A DNA stretch of 64,000 nt from Pardosa pseudoannulata. Taxonomy: Eukaryota > Arthropoda > Arachnida > Araneae > Lycosidae. The notes below the pieces were generated by a model. The model searched no databases, was not told the origin of the DNA, and saw only the letters and a list, made by a program, of their open reading frames with translations. Numbering within the stretch: position 1 is the first letter of the stretch; each line of letters begins with the position of its first letter. The position numbers were made by a program, and so were the translations under genes. Shown here piece after piece: positions 25,888 through 37,307 of this stretch. The DNA lies in NCBI GenBank assembly GCA_032207245.1, contig CM063504.1:20289426-20353425 (forward strand), written 5' to 3'.

Positions 25888-26127
25888 TCACCACTGTTTT
25901 AACAAGCCACAAAATAAATACTGATCTAAAACTCTTTCCCATGATAAGTGATCCAAGTGATTTTCCTCTCCTCGAGATGGCCTTTCACAGATGCATATTT
26001 GTTTCTTGCCTGTGTAAGACGCTTCCACCAGTTCTTCGTAATTAATGTGAAAATAACAACATTTTACTATATATTTCGTTTGGTTTTGGAATTCTGAGTC
26101 AGCGCCTTTCTCACCCGAAGACTGCAT
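25888..26127 (-). CDS. candidate terminal coding exon, 79 aa, unknown protein
   Basis: A good acceptor (TGTATTTCAG) lies immediately before ATG. The frame stays open for 79 codons to a TGA, with rich coding composition: MQSSGEKGADSEFQNQTKY, then EELVEASYTGKKQICICERP, SRGEENHLDHLSWERVLDQY and LFCGLLKQW. An AG|ATG junction means the Met may be internal, with earlier exons upstream on the minus strand. A GTGAAA donor overlapping the stop is an alternative ending. No domain is recognised and no hydrophobic segment is evident. Immediately upstream on this strand lies a putative solo LTR, so a transposon origin is possible though nothing in the peptide suggests it. Confidence 0.4.
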   Translation of the reverse strand: MQSSGEKGADSEFQNQTKYIVKCCYFHINYEELVEASYTGKKQICICERPSRGEENHLDHLSWERVLDQYLFCGLLKQW

Positions 26128-26246
26128 CTGAAATACATTTCTAAGTTAACCTTAAATTAAACCTATTAATTAAACTTATGGCCAATTCTACCATTTGGTG
26201 AATGTTTCTATCGGCTAAAAATATGTATGTAAATATGTATGTGTAT

Positions 26247-26761
26247 TGTAACGTCACGGGATCCTCGGGTAGCGTGTGGGTGTCGAAGTGGTTATGACAC
26301 GACGTACAGCTTAGAAACAATAACAACGTTTATTCTTGATTAAAATGGAATATGTACAAATTTTCCAAATGGAAATCACAGAGCTCAGACGGGCTGGTGC
26401 GGACCTAAAACTCCCAGGTTCAAGGCGAACCTAAAAAAAAACAATCTTCTGACAGGTGCCGACAAATACCGTTGTATATGGGTACAACTGAGCCTCCTTG
26501 AGTCCCACAAAAAGTTGGAGAAAAACTCTCCAAAAAACCAACCGCCGCAAGTCAAATCTCTGTCCGTTCCCTTTTTCTGGGGACTCTCCGGCGAAAAACT
26601 CTAGCCGCCTGACGTTACCTTTCACCTCTTCCCATTGGCTTTTTCTTTCCGCGTCGCTGTCCTGGTAGCCTCTGATTGGCTGCTTCAGTGGCGCCTCATT
26701 TAATTGTCCCGTTCGTTCGTCCGATTCACCTTGGACATCTCAAGGCGGGATAGCAGCGACA
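26247..26761 (-). mobile_element. putative solo LTR of a retrotransposon
   Basis: Read on the minus strand it starts TGTCGCTGC and ends GACGTTACA, the TG...CA form of LTRs. It has two CCAAT boxes (AGCCAATGGGA, CAGCCAATCAG), a TATA-like CATATACAACG and an AATAAA about 80 bases before the 3' end. It is clearly more G+C-rich than its surroundings. No target-site duplication was found and no internal retroelement genes adjoin it. Confidence 0.5.
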
Positions 26762-26879
26762 ACCCTTTATGGTGTAGTGTCAAAAATCCAGGCAGAGTGT
26801 TGCCCTGCCCTGGGCTTTAACAAAACCCCTTTGTGAAGCCAATGGGGTGTAGCGACGTCACAGTCACAATAGTAAGGCG

Positions 26880-27582
26880 CCTGCCTGCATAGTAGTATTT
26901 GACCGCCCCCTATTCTTGCATATAAGATAGTATTTAGCAGTCCCCTATTAATGTGTATATCTAGTAGATATTCTATTAGGCGCCCTAGAAATGCTGCTTC
27001 CGCTGTTAATGTTTGGAAATGAAAATTGCAATAGGAGAAATACGAAATCCTTAGATAGGTAAAAAGCTCTTTATTTACATACCGTATCAGGAATTGCTGA
27101 AGTGTGCTATCTGAAACATCAATAGAAATCTTGTAGCGTCTAGCAAGTGAAGGACGTACCCTTTCGAAGATGTCAATTGTTTCACAAACATTTGCAGCAT
27201 TGACCGTAAGTTTGGAAATGAAAACGTCATCAGAGGCAATGAAGAAACGGAGACGATTGCCTTGAGATATCTCCATAAAGAAAATTCTATGAAGGGCTAC
27301 ATGCACTGCCCTTTGCGAGTCACTATGTACCGATCATTGATTCGATACTTCCAGGGCTTTGTTACTGTTAAACGTTCAACGCTTCAGAATCAGTGTGTCG
27401 GCGTTCTCATTATCTACATGATGCTGCAATATTATGTAGATAAAGAGTTTTCGTTCATCTTCCCACCATTTCCTGTTTTTTCGCTTATTTGTTTCATTTC
27501 TGACCCTACAACGCTAAACAAAAATTACTTTATATGTATTTTACCTCTCCTTAAATTTTGGTCATGAATTCAGAGACACCCT
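26880..27582 (-). mobile_element. decayed DNA transposon with ACAGGGTGTCTC end
   Basis: On the minus strand the 5' end is ACAGGGTGTCTCTGAATTC, a common type of terminal repeat in arthropod mariner-like elements. Next comes a non-coding leader, then only the C-terminal part of a transposase, then a 3' region. The matching 3' terminal repeat was not located, so the far boundary is a guess. Confidence 0.45.
27085..27306 (-). pseudogene. transposase C-terminal fragment (Tc1/mariner-like)
   Basis: The piece reads RIFFMEISQGNRLRFF, SKLTVNAANVCETIDIFERV, RPSLARRYKISIDVS. It resembles the end of mariner-type transposases, where R.R...IRRC..CI...G.HFEHLL is usual, but the expected terminal His-Phe-Glu motif is replaced. 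The catalytic core is missing. The open frame continues another 100 codons into non-coding 3' sequence, and those residues are not part of the protein. Family assignment is tentative. Confidence 0.45.
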
Positions 27583-27589
27583 GTATATA

Positions 27590-28438
27590 TATGCGTGTGT
27601 GGGAATTAAGCTCTGAACTTTATTATACAAAACAAGCATATTAAAATTTTGAGATGTTTTCAAAATTTTGCGAGTAACAACGCATCAACGCATTTTAATT
27701 ATTTCTAGTAATCTCGTGTTAAAAAGATATAATCATTAAATACTGCAACTAATAGAATGAGACTTTAAATAACTACAGTTACTTAAAAAGCAGTTGTAAG
27801 TTAACAGGTTTCAACATCGTGGGATTGTTCCAAGTATTAATTTACTTCGCGTTTAAAATAAACATTTTAATTAGTATTCTTTTGATCATGCTGATTTGAA
27901 ATTTATTTTGTTATCGAATGTTTTTTATATTCGCCATTAACCTTGTCGAATCGATAAATTGTAAATAAAATAAAAAAGGGGAGCACTTGAATGAAAAAAT
28001 AACCGTTCTTGATTTCAACTTTAATTCAATTTCATTAGTTTCTTTTGTTTTATTTTTTAACCAATAAGATACTTGAAGGAATGATTCGATGTATTTACAT
28101 TTAACAGCCACTCTATTATCTCCCATTTCGATTTACTATATTTAAGAACTTATTTATTTCAGTGTTTTCTAATAATAATTGCTTAACTGCTTATTCATGC
28201 ACTAGATGACCGGAGATTGATTTACGGTGGAGAATTCATTCAGCGCATGTGCCTGGACCCAAAATGTAAAATATTCTTTTTAAGAGTTAAACGCAAAATA
28301 TTGCCACATTTAGAAATATTGAAACGTTAATAAAGTTATTTCAGCATTTCGCAACTTTTAAAATGTATCTAACTCTGCAAGAGAAAGATACCTCTCTTCG
28401 TTAAAGTGATTTAAATCTCCCTTAAGAACGTTCCAATT
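27590..28438. other. AT-rich spacer
   Basis: Nothing recognisable. Confidence 0.3.
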
Positions 28439-28700
28439 CAGATGCATTATAGACGCCGTGTTTTTTTGTCGCCAAATTTGGCGATTTTACGGGGCGATCA
28501 GTGGGTTGGTGTGTTTGCCCTGATTTTGGTGGTGGGGGATGGCAGCTCTAATGTGTTCTTGAACCCCATTGGTGCACGTGATTTCTGACGTCAATACCCA
28601 GCACTATTTCAGAAATTTGCATCATAGCTGTTCTTTTGGTTTACAGTGGACTAGGTCAGGTTGTATCTTTTTTTATTCTTATTTTCTGGGATTTAGTAAG
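28439..28700 (+). repeat. dispersed repeat, copy B (inverse of 17814-18070)
   Basis: It shares about 250 bases with copy A, starting CAGATGCATTATAGAC and ending near TTCTGGGATTTAGTAA. The similarity runs straight through, so both copies probably come from one interspersed family of unknown class. Confidence 0.75.
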
Positions 28701-29029
28701 AATTTTTTTTGTTCTTATCATTTTCTAGGTATTATCCTATTCTTAGATCTCAGATGTTCGAATTTTACAAGACTTTCATAGATTATTTTCTTATTTTCTC
28801 AAGTGGAAGCATTTCGAAAGAGTAATAATAAAAAAACTTACAAATATTTGTATTGCAAATTCATATTTATACTAAATGAATTTCTATAATATTGATCTCA
28901 ATACTAATTCATTTATAAATATTTCTGATTTTTGTTATTTATATCGATAAAATAAAAACGTCTTGTATTAAAGTATTTCTTGAGGAAAGGGATTACATTC
29001 ATAAGTAGCAACCTTGAAAGAACAAGCTT

Positions 29030-29208
29030 TTGTTTTTCTTTTGGAGCGCTACGGTCTACTTTTTGCAATACGAGGGCTAATGAGACCGGTACCTACTGCT
29101 TAAAGCCGATTCCGAAAGGCTACGAACATCCATGCCATAGTGAGATTCAAATCCACGAACTCCGGTTCCGAAAGCCAGCACCCTAACCATTCGACCACCG
29201 TTCGGTCA
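29030..29208 (-). mobile_element. SINE copy, complete, with target duplication
   Basis: On the minus strand it reads CGAACGGTGGTCGAATGGTT (box A region), box B-like GGATTTGAATCTC and the CATTAGCCCTCGT tail. AAAGAACAAGCTT flanks both sides exactly. This is the cleanest minus-strand copy. Confidence 0.85.
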
Positions 29209-29660
29209 AAAGAACAAGCTTCAAAATCATTTAATATTAATAATTTTTGCTATCCAAGTTTTTTCTTCTTTCTCATATAAAGCAATTTTCTTTTCCACCA
29301 ATCTTACCAGACACGAAATCTGAAATGCTTCTCATTTAGTTCGTTAATTTTCTCATTTGGTCTGTCAAGTAATTCAGTGGTTTTTGTATCTGGAAATTTA
29401 TAAACTTTGAAATAAGTCCCAATTCTTAGGAATACTTTTACAAATGAAAATCATTATTTATAATCATCTATTTTCTGTTAATTTCTCTTATACTGTTGTC
29501 AAAATTCCAGCAAATTAAATAGCAATGCAGTGTTAAACTGCATCGTGGAAAAAGTTAATTTATAATTTCTACACATAAGTGCATACACATATGTGTATTT
29601 ATATGTATATAATATAACGATGCTAAAGTCCTCCATTCACTCAAGTGCATTTATCTACAG

Positions 29661-29753
29661 CGGGATAAAAAGTGGCCCCGTTCAACTTTCATGATGACAG
29701 TAATAAATGAAGTGAGAAAAGGCCGATTCGACACGGCGCGTTTTCCAGACTTT
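29661..29753 (+). CDS. candidate internal coding exon, 31 codons, phase 0-0
   Basis: Acceptor TTATCTACAG, then 31 codons reading RDKKWPRSTFMMTVINEV and RKGRFDTARFPDF, then a strong donor GTAAGT. Length is 93 bases and both boundaries are phase 0. Just past the donor, two overlapping frames also look coding-like (PDHLAPLLDHLERAIS in one, RWDPDSPRPSGTITG in another). So this may be a decayed gene or repeat fragment extending to about 29900, where a hAT MITE begins. No family is recognised. Confidence 0.4.
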
Positions 29754-29933
29754 GTAAGTTTCTAATATTGTCAACCGGCAAAATTTTCTCAAAGGTGGGA
29801 CCCAGATAGTCCCAGACCATCTGGCACCATTACTGGACCACTTAGAGAGAGCAATATCAAGGCAGGACTTATCTTTTTCAATGATTTCAGCTAATCCTTT
29901 TTAGAGGGAGTTTTAAGAACCGCCAATCTAATC

Positions 29934-30112
29934 TGGGGCGTAAGCAAGGGGAGGGTTTAGGGGTTTAAACACACACACCCCTTGAGTTCAGAAAAAATGG
30001 CAAAAATAAACATTTTAGTAGAAATTATGCTGGCTATTATTTTTTAGAACTACGAACCCACCCCTTGAAAATTATGAACCCTCCCTTAAAAAAATTCTGC
30101 GTACGCTACTGC
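29934..30112. mobile_element. hAT-type MITE with 8-bp target duplication
   Basis: Ends GGGGCGTAAGC and, inverted, GCAGTAGCGTACGC. Flanks are ATCTAATC and CTCTAATC (7 of 8 identical). The interior is C/G-homopolymer rich (ACACCCCTTGAG, AAGGGGTGGG) and non-coding. Confidence 0.65.
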
Positions 30113-30785
30113 CTCTAATCGAGTTTAAAAACGGATGGTGACAAAGGAGTGGGGCGAGTTTCTTTTGGAAAGACTAGAGGGGAACACGCTATTGGCTAAT
30201 CTCCCACTTGCCTAGAAAACCGCGTATGAAATACCTATATATCACTTTAGAGTTGAAAATTCATAAGAAAATAAAATAGCAATTATTTTTCGATGTTTCT
30301 TTTTAAAAAGAGGGAAGACACTTCCATTTTTTACTCGTGTAGAGTTTAAAACATTATTAGAGATAGGTTTTTTTTTATTGATGTCGCAGGTTTAAAATTG
30401 ATTTTGTTTCCCAGATTACAATTGAGACTTTTTAAGAAATCGGCGATATGTTTTGCAAATTTTCGAAAATGTTTATATGAAAGGAAATCTCCCAAGTTTC
30501 AAGATGCCTTGAAATGGGGATCGTACAATCACTCGTTCGATAAATAAGCATGAAATATTATTTAAACACTGATACGAATTTCAAAAACAGAGCTCCGAGA
30601 AATCTCTCAAGATGCTATGAAGAATCACTGGAAGAAACTACATACATGCAGGTTTCCGCACATTTGCGTTTGCATACATCTACACTAAGCCCTTTATATA
30701 TAAGATCTGGCATGTTTTATCTTAATTATATTTAAATCTGAGATGCATTAAGAGAGTTGTTTTGTCATCGTTTTAGAGTCTATAC
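30113..30785. other. AT-rich spacer
   Basis: No supported gene or element. A 61-codon plus-strand frame near 30550-30735 lacks splice or start support. Confidence 0.3.
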
Positions 30786-31017
30786 TGTTATGAAACTTGT
30801 AAATGTGGTTATTTTGGCTTGTTGGGGAGGCTTTTAGCAACTATGTGTTTGGACTCCAATTTTGGTGAGGCGATATTTTTGGGGATAATTATAGGGACAT
30901 GTTTGGAAACTTAGTGATCGTTTTGGTGACATAATTGGCGTGACCAGATGCTTCTTGACAAGAAATATTTCGAAATCTCTGTAAGCCTATAAACAAAGCT
31001 CAGTTCGTTACTTCGTG
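30786..31017 (+). mobile_element. truncated LTR, same family as 32779-33290
   Basis: It starts TGTTATGAAACTTGTAA and follows the longer LTR through GGCTTGTTG, GGCTTTTAGCAACTATG and GTAAGCCTATAAA, then stops abruptly where LINE-derived sequence begins. Confidence 0.6.
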
Positions 31018-31320
31018 GCATTTATACAAAACAGTAATACTCCCTGCTGCAATTTATGCAAAACCAGTTAAGTCTTTTGCGTTTCCCACTTATGCAGATA
31101 GTACTGAAAGAACTCAGAATAAAATTCTTAGTGGAATAGCAAGAGATCCGCACTACTTACGAAATGACATCATAAGACGCCCTCTAAATATCTTAACTTT
31201 TAAGGAGACATGCATTAAGCACTCCATTAAATATGAAAACAATATTAATAACCTCAATAATGAAATTATTTTTGAATTACCTATTGTGATTTTAGGGAAG
31301 CGAGAAATCGCAAAAGGCCT
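31018..31320 (+). pseudogene. Jockey-type LINE, C-terminal fragment of ORF2
   Basis: In frame it reads AAIYAKPVKSFAFPTY, RTQNKILSGIARDPHYLRND, IIRRPLNILTFKETC. This matches, position for position, the end of the LINE ORF2 at 55.2-55.4 kb in this window (QNKNLRSIVRTDRYLRNDII). The rest of the element is absent. Confidence 0.7.
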
Positions 31321-31484
31321 CGCACCATCATGGTCCCATAAATCATTTTCGTCTCTTTTTTCAATTTTTTCTATCTTTAACGTTTCTTTTCAGCTTCTAT
31401 AGAGGGCGCCACTGTGACTCTTGCTACCTTTTGATCCTTGTACAGTATCGACTTAATTTTAAAGATTTTCTAACGTTTCTCATC

Positions 31485-32092
31485 GGGCCTTACTCTAGGA
31501 GTTGCCGTTCGTACCGAACGTTCGTTGTGACGTACTTGCGTTACAGGTAAAATTACTTGAAAAAGTTAAACCTTCCACCAATTTGAAAAAACATGAAAAA
31601 TTAGATCAAAACTGAAGATAAATAGTATTTAAATCATACTTTAATAGCTCTCTAAATTCAACATTAATATATTTAAATAGAAATTTACAGTTCATACCTT
31701 TAATATCAAAGGTATCCGTGATGAGGGGATAAAATTTTCCAAATTCTCGCAAATGTATAAGACAGAATTCTTGTCTACAAGAAACAATTTGCAAAATACA
31801 TCATCGGAAAGATTTAATGCTTCAAACCGAGATTTAAAATAGCTTCTTGGGACACTCCTCCTTTCTTCCAGCTGAGCTAAATACCGGGAATATAAAACAG
31901 CCGCCATGTTGTCTCATTATCGGGAAGTTCTCCTTACCAAATTTGCTACCGGAAAGTTTCTGCAACCTTAACTATTGCTAACTTTCCCCATGTAACCCCC
32001 AGAGTATCGAAGTATCGTTTGCTCGCGTAATTTCTGCAAGTCGACGTCAAAACGAACGTTCGGTACAAACCGCAACTCCCAGAGTAAGGCCC
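31485..32092. mobile_element. Harbinger-like element with GGGCCTTACTCT ends
   Basis: The terminal repeats begin GGGCCTTACTCTAGGAGTTG and GGGCCTTACTCTGGGAGTTG, with subterminal ACGTTCGTTGTGACGT and AACGAACGTTCGGTAC blocks. The 608-bp interior holds a fragment of transposase on the minus strand. Two shorter relatives (37606-37764 and 41671-42179) share ends and subterminal blocks but lack coding sequence. Confidence 0.65.
31692..31907 (-). pseudogene. N-terminal fragment of a HARBI1/PIF-type transposase
   Basis: 71 codons from ATG: SRYLAQLEERRSVPRSYF, then LSDDVFCKLFLVDKNSVLYI, CENLENFIPSS. The order F...R, LSDD.F...F...K..V..IC..L..FI matches the start of PIF/Harbinger nucleases. The DDE catalytic region is gone. 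Assignment rests on this pattern and on the Harbinger-like ends; it is probable rather than certain. Confidence 0.5.
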
Positions 32093-32778
32093 ATAGTGTA
32101 ACTTATAAGTACTCTCAACTATTGTAGTACCGTGTTTATTAACGCATCTTAAATTGTAAATATTCTATTACTGTAGTACTGCGTCTATTACTGTGTCTGT
32201 TCAATTGCCGAGCTCACAATAGAAATATGTGCAATAATATATATGAAACGCGCAGGGATATCGACGATATTTCTGTACTCCAAATGGCAACGGTTGCATC
32301 GACCAAACGTAACAATTATCAACAAACTGTGATGTGCTATATTGTATGCTGTACTTTAAATCTCATTGTATGCCTCAAATGGTTTAGATGCATAAAAATA
32401 AAACATTAAATAATGAATATAAATGCATACCCTGCTTTTTTTCAACATGGTACTTTCTTACGTACTGTACTGTTGCATATAGCAATAACTATTACATCTA
32501 AAGTATTCACATTTCTTTGATCAAGACTGTTATGAATTTTTCGGCTGAGCTTTATCATACCTCAAATGTATTTGTCATTTTTATAACTGGTAACGGTAGC
32601 ATTTCTTACAGCAGTCATTTTTAGTTGAGTTTAGTTTTTTGCAAAGAAAAATATAAAATTAAAAGTGATCATGATGGGAGTGCAACAGTTAGTAAAATTT
32701 TCTATTTGAAATGAATTTGAAATTTTTACTTAAAACAAGCATGTAATGGATAGGCCAAGAATTTCCTTAATAATGTAT
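32093..32778. other. AT-rich spacer with one weak open frame
   Basis: A 60-codon plus-strand frame at 32227-32409 ends in a hydrophobic stretch (YIVCCTLNLIVCLKWF) and overlaps an AATAAA. Without further support it is not called as a gene. Confidence 0.25.
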
Positions 32779-33290
32779 TGCTACGAAACTTGTAACAACT
32801 ATTTTGGCTTGTTGACAAGGCTTTTAGCAACTATGTATTTGGCATTAAATTTGGCGACGGGGACGTTTTGGAGAGCTATTTTGGTAATATTTGTCGATTT
32901 TGCAACCGTTTTTGGCTTGACCAAATATTTCCAGAAACTTTAAAGTTAGGAAATATTTTGAAATACCTGTGAGCCTATAAATACGGCTCAGTTTGACCAT
33001 TTTGCAATCTGTTAGCAGACTTCGGAGTCTGAAGACTTATTGCTTTGCCTGGTCATGCTGTAGTGAATTAGCGTTCGCTGAGTATTAAAGCTTTTGTGCT
33101 CGCTGTGCGTTGAATTGTACCAGAATGTATTGTATTATTCTACGCTATCAGTTCTGAAGTAGATTGCTCTAAACTGTTCTTTATGGAAAACTGTACTGAG
33201 TTGTGAACCTTTTGCTAATAAATCGTTTTTTTTCAGTCGTCCTTTCTAAAGTCCATTAAATCAATGAACTCACCAGAGAAGTCAACTACA
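32779..33290 (+). mobile_element. putative solo LTR
   Basis: It begins TGCTACGAAACTTG and ends TCAACTACA. It contains a TATA box (CCTATAAATACGG, 32974-32986) and an AATAAA at 33217-33222 about 70 bases before its end: the promoter-to-polyA layout of an LTR. A truncated relative lies 2 kb upstream. Target duplication is not clear (GTAT versus ATAT). Confidence 0.6.
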
Positions 33291-35860
33291 ATATTATGCT
33301 TGATATAATTAAAAATTTATGAATTTCTATAAATATTAATTTTTTATTTGAAAATTAAGTATTTTTCATCATCTGTTTTTATTTTTCTATTCTTTGAAGA
33401 TAAGAAGGAAATCTTTTAAAAAATATCAGCTTTCAAAAAGAATAAAAATCCAAAATTTTTTTAAGGATTTAAGTACACTTCTTCACATAGAATGGCACGA
33501 CTTGAATATGTGATCTGATAAAAAGCTTCTTTGTAGAGATTTTGTAGGAACACGGCCGTTTTTCTAAGAGATTACAAAAATATAGTCCGGAACTTCGACT
33601 AAAGTTTCTGTCTATAGAAGAATTCTTCCAGTCTTAATAAATATTTACCCTCTTTCCTTCCCAGTTTGTTTCCTTTCACTTTGGGTTACTTTGATAAAAT
33701 GCATTTAAAAAGTAAATTTGAATAAGTTTAATAGAAATAAAAATGTGTAGGAACAGTTTTAATACTGTTAAGTGAATTAAAATTCTGCTTTGATCAGAGA
33801 AAGATTTTTCTAAATAAGACTTTTTACTTAATAAAGGTCATTTGAATACTTAAAGATTGTTTAACATAATAAAGATTATTTACATAGATTATTTAAATAT
33901 CACTTCAGGCTAGCTAAAGTTTACTTCGATCGCATATAAGCATTTTACTCAAAATGATCTCTTTATCGAAATAACAGAAGTAGCCGGATTTTGAGCAATA
34001 CAGTACCTTTTGCATACCCATTAATGCCTAATGTCTCTTTTTTGTGAAAAGCGAAAGAACAGTTCGTATAATTTTTATATTTTCTCGGAATGAGTTTCTT
34101 TTTTCAGAGAAAATAGATGGTAAATTTATAAACAATATACCACATTTTTGAGTATCTGCTGTTACTTATAATTTTTCCATTTAGATCAACATTTTATAGT
34201 TTGAGTCTTTCATAACAATTTTCTTTTTCAGAAGGTACATTGACTGAAATCATTATAAACAGTTTTTTTTGTACTAAAGGCATTATCATAAGTCGACATG
34301 TACGTGTTGAAAAAAGCAGCAGATTCAGTTCAGGATTCTCATTGAAGAATACGTGTATTTCTCGTGTAACAGACAAATTTTCAACTGATTAAGGCCTTAT
34401 CACAAGTCAACCTGAACTAAAATAAATCCGTTGAAACTCTTTTGCTATATATCAAGAAATCTTTTAAGTACAAAGAATAAATAATTTGTAAGGATTATAA
34501 ATTCATTATATGATAACATTTGGTGATAAAATAAGTCATCTTTCCCTGCCCAAACCCCAAAAAACCTGTTGGTGAAATTGCTGGAGTTCTTGAGTTCACG
34601 ATAAAAAGAATTCTTAGAGATTTCATGTGTAATTATATTCCAAATTTCCAATCTCCAAAAAAGTTAACTATGTAGTAATAACATATATCGTATTACCAAC
34701 TGATTTATGCAAAAATTAATATAGTTTTTAAAAAATATAAAGCAAAAATTTTAAAAATAAGTGCATGAAATTACTGAACTCAAGTATTTGCCTCATTTTC
34801 ATTCATTACTTGTCATGCCTGGAATCAAGTAGTTGTAACGCAAGAAGTAAAGACAGCATTTAACCTCTGATTTGAAAAAAAAAAAAAGAAAAAAAAATTA
34901 CGAAGGACGCTGCATCAGGCCAAAGCAGCTAAAACAAGCAATCAAAAATATATTTTTCTTTCAATTAAATTTTCTTGGGTTCTTGATATAAACATTAACA
35001 GTAATTTCATATTGCTTCCAAACTGTCTTTAACAGAATCTACAAACATACTAACATTAAAATGAGGTAAAATTTCAAGATTTGTTTGAACAATTAATGGC
35101 CCAATTTGAACTGATGTTTATCCGATTCTACTGACACAGACTAAAGTGAATAAGATGAAGAAAATAATTCAATTTAATAGAACTTATAACGGTTTTATTT
35201 AGAACGTTAAACTCGAGACAATAATAGCACTCTTCGTATGGTTTGTATTGAAGTACAGTAAAAAAGAATTCAAAATCAAATTTTAAAATCTTTTTTTCAG
35301 TTATTTTATTTTTGAAGGATATATTAGGATTCGTTTAAATTAATCTAAAATGACTCTCGTTTGACCTTATAATAAACATCGATTCACTCTGAAAGTTGAG
35401 TGACCCTCTTCTGGTTGGTCGATATCGATTCTTTAGAATTCTCCAGTCCTAACGATCCTTCGCATTCTTTTGTTTCTGCCACCTTCATTAAAAGAATTCG
35501 AGGTTCTTAAACGAACAGACAAATTTGCACTTTCAGCGAAACTTGTGTGAAAAGAGAATTCTTTGTTTAAGGTGACATTACTAGAAAAGGGAATTGTGCA
35601 GCATAAAAATGCGTACAAATTGTCTCAAAACACAAGTTCCCTGAATAGCTGGAAAATATTAGATTCCCAGATACTATGAGATCATTATTCATTGTTGATC
35701 TGTTGTATTACATACTGAATCATGCTCGAAGTTATGTAGGTAAAATTTGAACTGTGTGCTCGAATTTCGTATTGTGTAAAATCACTATAAATTGAAAACC
35801 ATTTTTATTGGTTGGTTTGACTGATTTGGACCAGTCTACCAGTTGATTTGGACCAGTTTT
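33291..35860. other. AT-rich spacer
   Basis: About 2.6 kb. It contains two copies of the AAGGCCTTATCAC-type motif (near 34279 and 34391), an A-rich tract near 34877-34898, and a duplicated TGATTTGGACCAGT just before the SINE. No gene is supported. Confidence 0.3.
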
Positions 35861-36020
35861 TATGGTCTACTTTTTTGAGACATGAGGGCTACTGAGATCA
35901 TGACCTATCATTTAAAGCAGATTCCAAATGGCTACGAATATCTATGCCAAGAGGGGGTTATAAATCCACGAACTCTGCTTCCACGAAAACAACGCTCTAC
36001 ACATTCGGCCATCGTTTGGC
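35861..36020 (-). mobile_element. SINE copy
   Basis: The minus strand shows GCCAAACGATGGCCGAATG, GCTTAAATGATAGG-like middle and CTCAGTAGCCCTCATGTCTC. Box B is damaged (GGATTTATAACCC). Confidence 0.75.
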
Positions 36021-36094
36021 AAAATAAATGCATTTTGGGTATTTTGGAAATTTTATTAACTTTTATTAACGTGAATTCTTATATTTTATTGTAG

Positions 36095-36165
36095 GTACAG
36101 ACATGCTTTCTCGTAAAGGAACAAAGATTATTCTTTTGAATAGAGCAGTTCTTTGGGGCCTGTGA
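36095..36165 (+). CDS. candidate terminal coding exon, 22 codons
   Basis: A pyrimidine-rich acceptor (TTATATTTTATTGTAG) is followed, in phase 1, by TDMLSRKGTKIILLNRAVLW, GL and a TGA. The peptide is plausible but very short and no AATAAA lies close by. It is kept only because acceptor and frame agree. Confidence 0.25.
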
Positions 36166-36803
36166 GAAAATAGAAACAATGACAATCCCTTCAAAAGTTT
36201 ACACGCATGATGTTAATAATGGCTCATTTTTAGGTTCGCCTGCATTGGGAAAATGAATGATGAAAATTGGTAACGAGATTTTTAGCATTACATTTGTCTA
36301 AGAATCATAAAAAAAATTAAAACCCATTTCCCCTATAGAATATAGAAAAAAATAGGAGGGTGCAGGATTGATATATATCACATACACGCGCGTTTGTCTT
36401 TTGTTATAATTTCTAACTATCTGTAATTACGTTCATTTATCATTCTACGTTGTGAGTCTAATTTTAGGAGTCTCCTAAAACTGGGTGAGCCTCAATCTGC
36501 CTTGTGTATTTCTCAGGAGCCTCATTATAGCATTTTTTGTAAAGGTTTCAATAATAAGTATTCTTTGCTCTTTATTGGGATCTGAATTTTCACCAAGAAG
36601 AAACCTCTCACGGTTTGCCGTTTGCTTACCCACTCCACATTGTACCAGGAAAGTTTATTGCTTTGCCACATTCTATCACACCTTACACTTGTCATTGTTA
36701 GTTTTGGTGCACTCTGTATTGCTTCCGCTGACAACGGAAATGACACTCGGATTAACTGCGGCGTTCACCAAAAATAAGTAGCGTGTACTTAGTATGAATG
36801 TTG

Positions 36804-36981
36804 GGGTTTGGTTTAGAGCACTACAGTAAATTCTTTATGTAAACAAGGGATAATTAGACAAGGACCTAATTCTTGAAACCAATATCAACTGCTACGAATA
36901 TCTGTTCAAGCAACCTTATTAAAACTCGCAAACTTCGTGATCGGAAGGCAGCGTACTGCTAATTCGGAAATCATCCGGTTG
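36804..36981 (-). mobile_element. SINE copy, strongly degraded
   Basis: TTGGTTTAGAGCACTACAGT, ACAAGGGATAATTAGACAAG and CTGCTACGAATATCTG match the SINE in minus orientation, with many changes and a damaged head. Confidence 0.65.
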
Positions 36982-37307
36982 TAATTGCCATGAGTGCAAC
37001 ATTTTAGCATAATAGTTTCCTTGAAAGTATACTTCAAGAAAAATATTTTTTCGAAAACTTTGTAAACAGTAATCGCTGATACGTTGAGCACACAACCGGT
37101 CGGCATACTATTCAAAATCATAGATGAAAAATGCATGTACTAAAACTGAAAAGGCGCTTGTCGCTAGTCACTGCCTAATTCTCAATATTAATTTAATTTT
37201 ATATTTTTTATTTCATGGTAAAATAAACTACAAAATAAGCCACCAGAATTGAGCAAAAATTATATCCTGGCATAACAGATATGGTATCTCCAAATCAGAA
37301 CATTTTC

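Noticed and set aside
26767..27084. C-terminal 100 codons of the 179-codon minus-strand frame
   Set aside because: Only the first ~75 codons resemble a transposase; the remainder is fortuitously open 3' sequence of the element.
32227..32409. 60-codon frame with a hydrophobic C-terminus
   Set aside because: No splice or promoter evidence; the polyadenylation-like AATAAA overlaps its own last codons.
30786..33290. A complete LTR retrotransposon between the two LTR-like copies
   Set aside because: The intervening 1.8 kb contains a LINE fragment and a Harbinger-like element but no gag-pol sequence.
36485..36781. 98-codon plus-strand frame and an overlapping minus-strand stretch (VNAAVNPSVISVVSGSN) before a GTAAGG
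   Set aside because: Both strands look partly open, the plus frame has no ATG, and the minus candidate lacks a convincing acceptor. Possibly an exon or an old repeat, not decidable here.
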